Source of the DNA: Pseudomonadota bacterium | GTDB taxonomy: Bacteria > Pseudomonadota > Gammaproteobacteria > Burkholderiales > Sulfuriferulaceae | Assembly (NCBI GenBank): GCA_021845925.1 | Contig: JAJZUW010000004.1 | Span: 189,323 to 251,960, forward strand | Direction: 5' to 3' | DNA length: 62,638 nt | Shown here: piece after piece, positions 23,536-31,501 of the stretch | Layout: the number at the start of each line of letters is the position of its first letter | How positions within the stretch are numbered: the first letter of the stretch is position 1 | Position numbers and translations under genes: made by a program | Notes under the pieces: model-generated | The model's database searches: none | The model's input: only the letters and a program-made list of their open reading frames with translations | What the model was told of the DNA's origin: nothing

Positions 23536-24024
23536 ATGGCCGCTGGCGGCTCCCGAACCGGCGCTGGCCGTAAACCCCTGCCAGTCGCAGTGAAACAAAT
23601 CAAAGGCACTTTGCAGAAATGCCGCACCAATCCCAACGAACCAAAGCCTGCCGGTGTACTGAGTGATCCACCGGAATACATGAGTGAGGGTGCGAAAGAA
23701 GCGTGGCGCTACGCAGTGTCCAATGCGCCGCCCGGTTTGCTGTCAGCCCTGGATGGTGCGGTGCTGGAACGCTGGGCCAATTGCTCCGGACTCTACCGCG
23801 AGGCGCTGGCCAAGATCAATCGTGCCGGAGTATCCGGCATGTTGGTCAAAACCCCCAGCGGCATCCTGCGACGTTCACCGCTGATGGATGTGATCCGCGA
23901 TCTGGCGCAGGAAATGAAAGGTTATGAGGCTGAGATGGGGTTCACCCCTGCATCGCGTTCGCGCGTGTCAGTGCCCAACGACCAAGCAAAATTCAACGAC
24001 CCATGGGATGAGATTGCAGGTTAA
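23536..24024 (+). CDS. terS: Phage terminase small subunit (P27 family)
   Basis: 162 residues; ATG at 23536 after AAGGAAATTTTTT. The N-terminus GGSRTGAGRKPLPVAVKQIK GTL pattern, then LSDPPEYMSEGAKEAWRYAV and LEMKGY-like ending with ASRSRVSVPN are the P27-type small terminase features. It recognises the packaging site and loads the large subunit. Lies between the HNH gene and the overlapping methylase pair, which separates it from terL by about 1.1 kb. Confidence 0.88.
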   Translation: MAAGGSRTGAGRKPLPVAVKQIKGTLQKCRTNPNEPKPAGVLSDPPEYMSEGAKEAWRYAVSNAPPGLLSALDGAVLERWANCSGLYREALAKINRAGVSGMLVKTPSGILRRSPLMDVIRDLAQEMKGYEAEMGFTPASRSRVSVPNDQAKFNDPWDEIAG

Positions 24025-24042
24025 CCCAACAAATCAACCACA

Positions 24043-25173
24043 ATGACCGCCTACTACAACGAAAATAATCCCTACTGCGCCCAGTGGCTGAAGAATCTGA
24101 TTGCAGCTGGCCACATTGCACCGGGAGACATTGATGAACGAGACATACGCGATGTCAAACCAGACGAACTTGCCGGATACACGCAATGCCATTTCTTCGC
24201 CGGAATCGGTGTGTGGAGTCACGCCTTGCGCCAATCGGGCTGGCCTGACGACCGGCCAGTGTGGACCGGATCATGTCCTTGCCAGCCTTTCAGCGCGGCA
24301 GGTGCAGGACTTGGGTTTGCTGATGAGCGGCACCTTTGGCCATTCTGGTTCCACCTCATCGGCCAGCTTCGCCCTGCGGTCATCTTTGGTGAGCAGGTTG
24401 AAACATCAATTGGACACGGTTGGCTCGACCTTGTACAAAATGACCTGGAAGGAATCGGTTACGCCTTTGCAGCGGCCGGTATCCCTGCTGCGGGCGTCGG
24501 TGCCCCGCACATCCGGCAACGACTCTGGTTCGTGGCCGACGCTACAGGCCATCGACAGCAGCGGTCAGTATCGCCCGGGACGGTTGAAGAAGGATGGGCA
24601 GCGGAATCCGCAAGCCTTGGGCAGTTACCGGATGGATTTGAAAGACACGGTATTGCTGGCGCACTGGCCCACGCCACAGGCAAGCGACATGACCGGCGGT
24701 GGACAGACGAAGCGGGCCATGGGGCCGACACGCCACGGTTCGAACCTGAAGGATTTTGTGGTACTTGCGGGGTGGCCAACCACCACAGCCTGCGACCACA
24801 AAGGGGGTTATCAGGGCGGACGGATCCGCAATGGGAAATTGAGCACGGACAGGCTGGATCTAGCAACACAACTGGCGGGATGGCAGGCGCCATCGACGGA
24901 CAATTTCAGGAAACGGGGTGGGAGTCGCTCAGACGAGTTGGGCAATCAGGAGATGCTGAAAAACCTGATGCAACCCGCCAGGCTGACCACCCATGGAGAA
25001 ATGCTGACTGGCTCCTCTGCCATGATGGAAAATGGCGGCCAGTTGAATCCGGCACATTCCCGCTGGCTCATGGGGCTTCCGCGCGCGTGGGACGACTGCG
25101 CGCCTATGGCAATGCCATCGTCGCGCAAGTCGCCACGGAACTAATTGCTGCCTACAACGCCGTCCGACCGTGA
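24043..25173 (+). CDS. Phage C5-cytosine DNA methyltransferase (Dcm-like)
   Basis: 376 residues. [11 protein letters not shown] is the SAM-binding motif [13 protein letters not shown] is motif IV with the catalytic Cys, and GEQV replaces the usual ENV of motif [11 protein letters not shown] is motif VIII and [20 protein letters not shown] is motif IX/X. The middle (about 180-300) is the variable target-recognition part. Likely role: shielding phage DNA from host restriction. Almost its full length overlaps another long open frame (24134-25144) on the same strand, and its end overlaps the terL start by GTGA. Confidence 0.9.
   Translation: MTAYYNENNPYCAQWLKNLIAAGHIAPGDIDERDIRDVKPDELAGYTQCHFFAGIGVWSHALRQSGWPDDRPVWTGSCPCQPFSAAGAGLGFADERHLWPFWFHLIGQLRPAVIFGEQVETSIGHGWLDLVQNDLEGIGYAFAAAGIPAAGVGAPHIRQRLWFVADATGHRQQRSVSPGTVEEGWAAESASLGQLPDGFERHGIAGALAHATGKRHDRRWTDEAGHGADTPRFEPEGFCGTCGVANHHSLRPQRGLSGRTDPQWEIEHGQAGSSNTTGGMAGAIDGQFQETGWESLRRVGQSGDAEKPDATRQADHPWRNADWLLCHDGKWRPVESGTFPLAHGASARVGRLRAYGNAIVAQVATELIAAYNAVRP
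24134..25144 (+). CDS. Conserved phage protein overlapping the cytosine methylase gene in the +1 frame
   Basis: 336 residues from the ATG at 24134, which has GGGAGA 5 bases upstream. The sequence is protein-like rather than a shadow: [64 protein letters not shown], and the ending [20 protein letters not shown] with PSSRKS. From memory of the family, the same motifs (WPTP.ASD, NP.WVEWLMG.P) recur in many phages, also overlapping a Dcm-type gene. Role unknown; co-residence suggests a function linked to methylation. Confidence 0.75.
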   Translation: MNETYAMSNQTNLPDTRNAISSPESVCGVTPCANRAGLTTGQCGPDHVLASLSARQVQDLGLLMSGTFGHSGSTSSASFALRSSLVSRLKHQLDTVGSTLYKMTWKESVTPLQRPVSLLRASVPRTSGNDSGSWPTLQAIDSSGQYRPGRLKKDGQRNPQALGSYRMDLKDTVLLAHWPTPQASDMTGGGQTKRAMGPTRHGSNLKDFVVLAGWPTTTACDHKGGYQGGRIRNGKLSTDRLDLATQLAGWQAPSTDNFRKRGGSRSDELGNQEMLKNLMQPARLTTHGEMLTGSSAMMENGGQLNPAHSRWLMGLPRAWDDCAPMAMPSSRKSPRN

Positions 25174-25811
25174 GAACCCATCATTACACCACCATCGCCC
25201 GCCATTACGCCGAAGCCGTGGTGGCAGGCGACATCCCTGCCTGCCGTTGGGTGAGGCTCGCCTGCCAGCGGCAACTGGACGATCTCGTCAGATTCCGTGG
25301 CAAGGCCAGTCCGTACCGGTTCAACCCGAAGCTCACGGATGGCAAGGGCCGCAGTTTTTACCCCGCCGACAACCTGTGCGCATTCATCGAACGTCTGCCG
25401 CACGTCAAGGGGCCGCTGGCAGGTCAGTCGATCAAACTGGAGCCGTGGCAGGTGTTCATCCTGACGACCGTATTCGGCTGGGTGAAACCGGATGGCCGCC
25501 GGCGCTTTCGACGCAGCTATGTGGAAGTGCCCCGTGGCAATGGCAAGGCGCTCGACATCGAAACGCTGATCCCGACTACCCGGGGATTAAAGCGAATGGC
25601 CGATATCCAACCCGGCGATCAGGTCTTCGATGAACGTGGCCAGCCCTGTACCGTCACGGCGGTCAGCGATATCCTGCGGGGACGTCCTTGCTATCGGGTG
25701 CGTTTCTCCACGGGAGAGACCCTGATCGCCGACGAGGAACACGAGTGGCTGACCTGTGCCAAGGTCGACCAGCCGGGGACGAAACGCCAACGCATCAAGC
25801 CTGCACCTTAA
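25170..25811 (+). CDS. terL: Large terminase N-terminal part plus N-terminal intein domain, ending at an in-frame TAA
   Basis: 213 residues from a GTG at 25170. Residues 1-126 are the start of TerL (FYPADNLCAFIERLPHVKGP, LEPWQVFILTTVFGWVKP, SYVEVPRGNGK). The intein then begins with Ala: ALDIETLIPTTRGLKRMADI, PGDQVFDERGQPCTVTAVSD, and block B TLIADEEHEWLTC. The TAA at 25809-25811 is in the same frame as the downstream part, which restarts after 9 bases. Either a single nonsense change has inactivated packaging or the intein is naturally split here. Confidence 0.85.
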   Translation: MRTHHYTTIARHYAEAVVAGDIPACRWVRLACQRQLDDLVRFRGKASPYRFNPKLTDGKGRSFYPADNLCAFIERLPHVKGPLAGQSIKLEPWQVFILTTVFGWVKPDGRRRFRRSYVEVPRGNGKALDIETLIPTTRGLKRMADIQPGDQVFDERGQPCTVTAVSDILRGRPCYRVRFSTGETLIADEEHEWLTCAKVDQPGTKRQRIKPAP

Positions 25812-26822
25812 GAGATTCCCTTGCGCCGCTACAAGATGCCCACCCTGCACATACACAAAAGCGCAGGGGCACTGGCCTATTGTGTTCGCCTGTATGGACG
25901 CGTCGTGCGTTTGGGCGCCGTGAGCAGGATGACGCTGGAGGAAGCCCAGGCGCGATTTGCACAGTTGACCGAACAGGACCTCAAGGATCACCCATTCGGC
26001 GTGGATACCCTGACGCGCGTGCGCACCACCGGCGAGATTCATCGCACGCAGCGCTACGGCGTGCGTGGTGATACCAATCACACGATTGACGTTGCCGCCG
26101 CACTCGACTTGCCCCCGGTGTCTCTGCCAGTACCGCCTTACACCCTGGGTGCCTGGTTGGGTGACGGCCACAGTGCCAACGCCAATCTGACCAATGCCGA
26201 TATCGATCTGGCCATTGTCGAGCAAATTCGGGCCGAAGGCATCGATGCTCGCCGCCAACAACATTCTGAGGGCCATCACGTCGGCAGATACACGCTGGGC
26301 TCCTGTCGCGACAGCGCCATGGGCAAGCAGCACTGCCTGCAGACCAGGCTCAGGCGACTTGGGGTGCTTGGCAACAAGCATATCCCGATGATCTATCTGC
26401 GATCGTCCAAGGCGCAGCGCCTGGCACTGCTGCGAGGGCTGATGGACACTGACGGCACGGCATCCAAGGCCGGTCAGTGCGTGTTCACCAATACCAATGA
26501 GCGACTCGCCAAAGACGTGTTTCATCTCGTCGCAACACTTGGTTTCAAGCCGACATGGCAGATAAAGCGCGCAAAGCTGTATGGCAAAGACTGTGGCCCA
26601 TCCTATGCCGTCAGCTTTTTTGCGTACCGAGGCGAGGTCGAACCCTTTGGTCTGGCACGCAAACTGAATCGGCTGCGAACTCGGCCAACCCGAGGCTGTC
26701 TGCAAAACTCCCGCGCGATCACCTCGGTCGAGCCTGTGGCCTCCAGGCCGCTCAGGTGCATCGAAGTGGATTCACCATCGCGCCTCTATCTGGCGGGCGA
26801 GTCGTGCATTCCCACGCACAAC
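25548..26822 (+). other. Class 3-like intein in the TerL Walker A motif, interrupted by TAA
   Basis: Inserted between Lys and Ser of RGNGK|S. It starts with Ala rather than Cys or Ser and carries the Trp-Cys-Thr set of class 3 inteins: Trp in block B (EEHEWLT), Cys in block F (RCIEVDSP), Thr in block G (IPTHN), with extein Ser at +1. Length is 425 codons including the stop codon at 25809. Contains a LAGLIDADG endonuclease with two dodecapeptides. Class 3 inteins have been proposed to be of phage origin. Confidence 0.88.
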
Positions 26823-28154
26823 TCCGCGTTGTCCTCGGCAGTCGCCTTGTACATGCTGGCAGCCGACCGTGAAGGCGGTGCCGAGGTGTATTCACTGGCC
26901 ACCACCCGCGACCAGGCGCGCATCGTGTTCGGCGACGCGCAGGCCATGGCGCGGCGCTCGCCGGGATTCCGCTCCCGCTTCGGAGTCGCGGTCGGCGCGC
27001 ACAACCTGCATGTGCTGGCTTCCGGCTCCAAGTTCGAGGCGCTGTCCGCCGAAGGCTCGACGCTGGATGGCTTAAACATCCATTTCGGCTGTGTCGATGA
27101 ACTGCACGCGCACAAGACCCGCACGGTCTACGACGTGGTGGAAACCGGCACCGGCAAACGCGACAACTCGCTCTTGTGGGTCATCACCACCGCCGGCAGC
27201 AACCGCGCCGGCATCTGTTACGAGATCCGCACCTTCGTGAACCGCCTGCTCGAAGGCCTGTTCGTGGACGACTCCCAGTTCGGCATCATATATGGGCTGG
27301 ACGACGCCGACGACTGGGCCAGCGAATCGGCGCTCATCAAGGCCAACCCCAACTGGGGGATTTCTGTCAGACCCGAGGTGCTGCTGCCGCTGCAGGCCAA
27401 GGCCATGCAGATGCCGTCTGCCGCCAACAACTTCAAAACCAAGCATCTGAACGAATGGGTCAACGCCGACACCGCCTGGATGGACATGCGCGCCTGGGAT
27501 GCCTGTGCGGATCCGGAACTCTCCGAAGATGATTTCATCGGTGAGCCGTGCTTCATCGGGCTGGATCTCGCCAGCAAGGTGGACATCGCCGCCAAGGCCA
27601 AGGTCTTCCAGCGCGAGGGCCGGTTTTACGTGTTCCTGAGCTACTACCTGCCCGAAGCCGCGGTGGAGGACGGGCGCAACAGCCAGTATTCCGGCTGGGT
27701 GCGCCGGGGGTTGCTCACCATAACACCCGGCAACGTCACCGACTTCGACCAGATCGAGGCGGAACTGGTGGCGGACGCGAGCCGCTTTCAGATCAAAGAA
27801 GTGCCGTTCGATCCGTTTCAGGCCACACAACTCTCGAGTCATCTCATCGCTGAAGGACTACCGATGGTGGAGATGCGCCCGACGGTGCTCAATTTCTCGG
27901 AGCCGATGAAACAACTGGAAGCGCTGGTGCTGCAAAAGCGTCTCGTGCACGACGGCGACCCGATTCTCGCCTGGATGATTTCCAATGTGGTCTGCCACCG
28001 GGATGCCAAGGACAACATCTATCCGAGGAAAGAACGTGAGGAGAACAAGATCGATGGTGTGGTGGCATTGATCATGGCATTGGGGCGACAGATGGTGCAC
28101 GGCAGCGAATCGAACACGGTGATCGACACCGATTACCGCATCATGGTGATCTGA
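25821..28154 (+). CDS. terL: Intein endonuclease and C-terminal splicing domain plus terminase ATPase/nuclease C-part
   Basis: 777 residues if started at TTG 25821 (AAGAG 9 bases upstream; ATG at 25836 is the alternative). Order: an Arm-domain-like stretch (LHIHKSAGALAYCVRLYGRV, VRLGAVSRMTLEEAQARFAQ), then a LAGLIDADG endonuclease (LGAWLGDGHS and LLRGLMDTDGT). Next is the C-terminal splicing end (RCIEVDSPSRLYLAGE, PTHN) and the TerL extein: SALSSAVALYML completing Walker A, GCVDELHAHKTR Walker B, TTAGSN, and nuclease residues FIGLDLASKVD and HRDAKDNI. Extein total 126 + 443 residues fits TerL. Confidence 0.88.
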   Translation: MRRYKMPTLHIHKSAGALAYCVRLYGRVVRLGAVSRMTLEEAQARFAQLTEQDLKDHPFGVDTLTRVRTTGEIHRTQRYGVRGDTNHTIDVAAALDLPPVSLPVPPYTLGAWLGDGHSANANLTNADIDLAIVEQIRAEGIDARRQQHSEGHHVGRYTLGSCRDSAMGKQHCLQTRLRRLGVLGNKHIPMIYLRSSKAQRLALLRGLMDTDGTASKAGQCVFTNTNERLAKDVFHLVATLGFKPTWQIKRAKLYGKDCGPSYAVSFFAYRGEVEPFGLARKLNRLRTRPTRGCLQNSRAITSVEPVASRPLRCIEVDSPSRLYLAGESCIPTHNSALSSAVALYMLAADREGGAEVYSLATTRDQARIVFGDAQAMARRSPGFRSRFGVAVGAHNLHVLASGSKFEALSAEGSTLDGLNIHFGCVDELHAHKTRTVYDVVETGTGKRDNSLLWVITTAGSNRAGICYEIRTFVNRLLEGLFVDDSQFGIIYGLDDADDWASESALIKANPNWGISVRPEVLLPLQAKAMQMPSAANNFKTKHLNEWVNADTAWMDMRAWDACADPELSEDDFIGEPCFIGLDLASKVDIAAKAKVFQREGRFYVFLSYYLPEAAVEDGRNSQYSGWVRRGLLTITPGNVTDFDQIEAELVADASRFQIKEVPFDPFQATQLSSHLIAEGLPMVEMRPTVLNFSEPMKQLEALVLQKRLVHDGDPILAWMISNVVCHRDAKDNIYPRKEREENKIDGVVALIMALGRQMVHGSESNTVIDTDYRIMVI

Positions 28155-29374
28155 TGGACATCCGCAACTTCTTCTCGCGGATCTTCGCTTCCGGCGACCG
28201 CTCGCCTTACGGCGGATTCTGGTTCGAGCCGGTGGGCATGCACACGACCGCCGGGATGCGCGTGTCGGCCGACGGCGCGCTGCAACTCTCCGCCGTGTTC
28301 GCCTGCGTGCGCATCATCGCGAGCCAGTTCGCGAGCCTGCCCTTCACGCTGTATCGCAACCGGCCCGACGGCGGCAAGGATCGCGTCACCGACCACCCGG
28401 TCTATCGCCTGCTTGCCCGCAAACCGAACCAATATCAGAACGCCTTCGAATGGCGCGAGATGATGGCCGGACACTTGGCGCTACGTGGTAATGCGTATAA
28501 CCAGATCGTCACCGATGGTCGCGGCAACATCACGGCACTCATCCCGCTGCACCCGGACAGGATGCAGATCGTGCTGGCCACAAACGGCGATTATGGTTAC
28601 CGCTACACGCAGATGAACGGGGCGATCATCACCTATTCGCGTGGCGAGATCTGGCATCTGCGCGGGCTGTCGTCGGATGGCGTCATCGGCTTGTCACCGA
28701 TTGCACTCGCCCGCAACGCCATCGGTGGCGCCATGGCAGCACAAGATTACGGTGCACGCTTCTTCGCCAACGACGCCACGCCCACCGGCGGCTGGATCGA
28801 GTATCCGGGCTCGTTCAAGGACAAACAGGCGCGCGAGCAGTTTCGCGAGTCGTTACAGGAATCGCAGTCCGGCATCAACCACGGCAAGCTCGCCGTGTTC
28901 GAGTTCGGCATGAAGTACCACCAGATCAGCGTCACACCGGAAGACGCACAGTTTCTGGAAACGCGCCGGTTTCACGTCACCGACATCGCGCGCTGGTTCG
29001 GTGTGCCGCCGCACAAGATCGGCGATCTGGACCGGGCGACCAACAACAACATCGAGCAGCAGGCGCTGGAATTCGTGCAGGAAACTCTGGGGCCGATGGC
29101 CGAGCGCTGGGAGGCCAGTATCGAAGCCGAACTGCTATTCGACGACGAGGATCTGGAAGCGGAATTCCAGTTCTCGCAACTGATGCGCGGCGATTCGCAG
29201 TCGCGCGCCACGTTCTACAACATGGGTATCCAGTCCGGCTGGCTCACGCGCAACGAAGCGCGGATCGCCGAGAACCTGAACCCCCTGCCGGGACTCGATG
29301 CGCCGCTGCGACCGCTCAACATGGCCGAAGAAGGTTCAAACCCGCTACCGCCGCAGAATGCCAATACATCGTGA
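28154..29374 (+). CDS. HK97-family portal protein
   Basis: 406 residues; ATG overlaps the terL stop. Typical portal order: LSAVFACVRIIASQFASLPF, DHPVYRLLARKPNQYQNAFE, WREMMAGHLALRGNAYNQIV, EIWHLRGLSSDGVIGLSPIA, then FHVTDIARWFGVPPHKIGDL and NNIEQQALEFVQETLGPMAE. It forms the dodecameric vertex through which DNA enters and leaves the capsid. Neighbours terL and the protease are as expected for this phage type. Confidence 0.96.
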   Translation: MDIRNFFSRIFASGDRSPYGGFWFEPVGMHTTAGMRVSADGALQLSAVFACVRIIASQFASLPFTLYRNRPDGGKDRVTDHPVYRLLARKPNQYQNAFEWREMMAGHLALRGNAYNQIVTDGRGNITALIPLHPDRMQIVLATNGDYGYRYTQMNGAIITYSRGEIWHLRGLSSDGVIGLSPIALARNAIGGAMAAQDYGARFFANDATPTGGWIEYPGSFKDKQAREQFRESLQESQSGINHGKLAVFEFGMKYHQISVTPEDAQFLETRRFHVTDIARWFGVPPHKIGDLDRATNNNIEQQALEFVQETLGPMAERWEASIEAELLFDDEDLEAEFQFSQLMRGDSQSRATFYNMGIQSGWLTRNEARIAENLNPLPGLDAPLRPLNMAEEGSNPLPPQNANTS

Positions 29375-29381
29375 GGACGAC

Positions 29382-30635
29382 ATGACCCTACAACTCAACC
29401 CCAAAGCCCGCGCACACGCCCGCGATCTCATCACCGAAGGCCGGGTGGACCGGGATTCGCCCTGGAGCATCGATGCTGATGATGAGAACGCCCTGCTGGG
29501 TGAAGACGACTGGGCGCAGTACGGCCTGTGGTTCCTGGGGCTCGATGAGAATGAAGCCAGCGACACCAAGGCGCACTACCGCTACCCGGTGGGCAAGGCT
29601 GGCCGCGTCTACCGCTCGGCGCTGATTGCGATCCGGCAGCGTGCCGGGCAACAGGATGCGGCGGGGATCTTCGATGCGGCCGGCGAACTCATCGAACTCA
29701 TCGACGGCGGCCAGAAGGATCCAGATCACGATGGCGCAGCCCGGGACGGGAACGGTCGGGACAAGATCGCCAACATCCTGCTCGATTCGCGGCGTCTGGC
29801 GATGAGCGCCAGCCCCTGGGCGCTGATGCCGGAGTGTCTGGCGGCGGTGACCCACCCCTTTGCGCAGCCGCCCCAGATGCGTCCGGTCATGAGCCGCAAT
29901 CCATCTTCCTCGCCTGCTGCGATCGCCGTGCTCTCGCTCACCGGCGTCATCACCCAGCACCCGGACTGGATGGGCGACACCAGCCTCGATGGGTTCATGG
30001 CGGATTTCATGACGGCGATGCAGGATCCTGCGGTGGGCGCCATTCTCATTTCCATCGACTCGCCCGGCGGCTCGGTGTATGGCGTGCAGGAGGTGTCCCA
30101 AATGATGCTCTCCCTGCGCGAGCAAAAACCCATAGTGGCTTTCGCCAACAGCCTCGCGGCTTCCGCCGCGTATTGGATCGGCTGCAGCGCCTCAGCGTTC
30201 TACTGCACGCCGGGCGGCGAAGTGGGCTCGATCGGTGTCTGGCAGGCGCACATGGATATCTCCGGAATGCTCGACAACGCCGGCATCCAGACCACGGTGA
30301 TCTGGGCGGGCAAATACAAGACCGAGGGCAATCCCTATCAACCGTTGGATCAAGCCGCGCAGGCCTTCATGCAGTCGCGGGTGGACGATTACTACGCGGC
30401 CTTCGTCGATGCGGTGGCATCCGCCCGTGGTGTCACATCCGACACCGTGAAGAACGGCATGGGACAGGGGCGCGTGCTCGGCGCACAGGACGCCCTGAAA
30501 CAGAACATGATCGACGGTGTCATGACCTTGCCGCAGGTTTTACAGGGCATGGCGCGGCAGATCACGCCCAAGAGCCCGCAGCCTGTCCGGAAGGGATCCG
30601 GATCACACCGGAGCCGGTTGTCCGTGCTGGTCTGA
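29382..30635 (+). CDS. Head maturation protease (S49/ClpP-like) with N-terminal extension
   Basis: ATG at 29382 with GAGGA upstream; 417 residues. The peptidase part has AVGAILISIDSPGGSVYGVQ, then FANSLAASAAYWIGCSASAF (nucleophile Ser in the ASAAYWI helix) and GGEVGSIGVWQAHMD, characteristic of SppA/S49-type phage prohead proteases, and a catalytic Lys-region GKYKTEGNPYQPL. The N-terminal 130 residues (DRDSPWSIDADDENALLGED onward, YPVGKAGRVYRSALIAIRQR) form a separate domain also seen in other phage structural genes. No separate scaffold gene is seen; the capsid N-terminal delta domain may substitute. Confidence 0.92.
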   Translation: MTLQLNPKARAHARDLITEGRVDRDSPWSIDADDENALLGEDDWAQYGLWFLGLDENEASDTKAHYRYPVGKAGRVYRSALIAIRQRAGQQDAAGIFDAAGELIELIDGGQKDPDHDGAARDGNGRDKIANILLDSRRLAMSASPWALMPECLAAVTHPFAQPPQMRPVMSRNPSSSPAAIAVLSLTGVITQHPDWMGDTSLDGFMADFMTAMQDPAVGAILISIDSPGGSVYGVQEVSQMMLSLREQKPIVAFANSLAASAAYWIGCSASAFYCTPGGEVGSIGVWQAHMDISGMLDNAGIQTTVIWAGKYKTEGNPYQPLDQAAQAFMQSRVDDYYAAFVDAVASARGVTSDTVKNGMGQGRVLGAQDALKQNMIDGVMTLPQVLQGMARQITPKSPQPVRKGSGSHRSRLSVLV

Positions 30636-30658
30636 ACTGCCATGAACCAACGATTTTG

Positions 30659-31267
30659 CTAGTTATTTTGCAAGAACGGCAACAGATTCGCGATCGGGAT
30701 CGACAAACACTTGTCTTGCGATCCTTGCGATCTGACCCCAAAGTTGAGCCCGATCAGTTCTCCTTTGACGTTGAACAGTGGGCTACCAGACGATCCGGGA
30801 TTGCAAAACGAGCCTGATTCGATCACCAGCCCCTGGTTGGTATTGACCAGCCTCAAAATCACGCCCTGACCAAATGCGAAGATATTACGAGGGTAACCAA
30901 AATGCCAGACATTTTCCCCGATCTCGAACTGGCCTGACAAAGCGACCGGCGTGCCTTGCGTAAAATTTCCCTGAAGGATACAGGCATCATAATTGCCGAG
31001 ATTGTAGTAGCTGGTTGGTGAAAACACTTGCCCGGTTTGCTGATGAATGACCCGAAAGACTCCATTTTGTCGGACGACATGACAGTTGGTAAGAATTTTA
31101 TTGCGAGATATGAGAACACCCGTTCCCATATGAACGACGTCATGATCCTGTATCTCGATTTTATATACGGCAGATGCGGCTGCATAAGGATTGGAGTCAT
31201 ATGCCGCAGCTGATATGGAGAAGAAAAATAATGCCGTAAGCAATATTGATCTGATTTTCAGCGCCAT
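30659..31267 (-). CDS. Exported trypsin-like serine protease (accessory gene)
   Basis: 202 residues from the ATG at 31267 (AGGAG 7 bases upstream). Signal peptide IRSILLTALFFFSISAAAYD. Catalytic triad visible: His in ILTNCHVV, Asp in GNYDACIL, Ser in SFCNPGSSGSPLFN (GSSGSP). Resembles the trypsin-like part of DegP-type or S1 proteases without PDZ domains. It faces against the late genes, sits between protease and capsid, has its own promoter-like region, and is more AT-rich than its neighbours. All this fits a lysogen-expressed moron acting in the periplasm or outside the cell. Confidence 0.88.
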   Translation of the reverse strand: MALKIRSILLTALFFFSISAAAYDSNPYAAASAVYKIEIQDHDVVHMGTGVLISRNKILTNCHVVRQNGVFRVIHQQTGQVFSPTSYYNLGNYDACILQGNFTQGTPVALSGQFEIGENVWHFGYPRNIFAFGQGVILRLVNTNQGLVIESGSFCNPGSSGSPLFNVKGELIGLNFGVRSQGSQDKCLSIPIANLLPFLQNN

Positions 31268-31383
31268 TCCGGTCTCCTTGGACGAGAGATGAAACAAGAC
31301 ATGCAGTCGGTGCTTACGTCAACTATTCGAAACGATGCAAAATCGATCAGATCTGATGGGCATGTCCGAGATGGAGCGCCAAT

Positions 31384-31389
31384 TATACG
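31384..31389 (-). promoter_or_regulatory. Probable -10 box for the exported protease gene
   Basis: Reads TATAAT on the minus strand (31382-31387 region, consensus centred here), about 115 bases upstream of the protease ATG in an AT-rich gap. A -35 match is weak. Supports independent expression of the accessory gene from the prophage. Coordinates are good to within 2 bases. Confidence 0.4.
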
Positions 31390-31462
31390 GTATCAAATAT
31401 CCAAAAAAGGAAAGCATGCCGATCGAAATTGATTTTGTTTGAATTTGAATCAAACCAACCTG

Positions 31463-31483
31463 CCGCCTCCGGGCGGTTTTTTT
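31463..31483 (+). terminator. Intrinsic terminator just upstream of the capsid gene
   Basis: CCGCC (31463-31467) pairs with GGCGG (31472-31476), followed by seven T. The hairpin ends 18 bases before the capsid ATG, leaving just room for its GAGAGGAA ribosome site. Same layout as at 19954 and 50291. Confidence 0.65.
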
Positions 31484-31501
31484 ATTCCCGAGAGGAACAC
31501 C

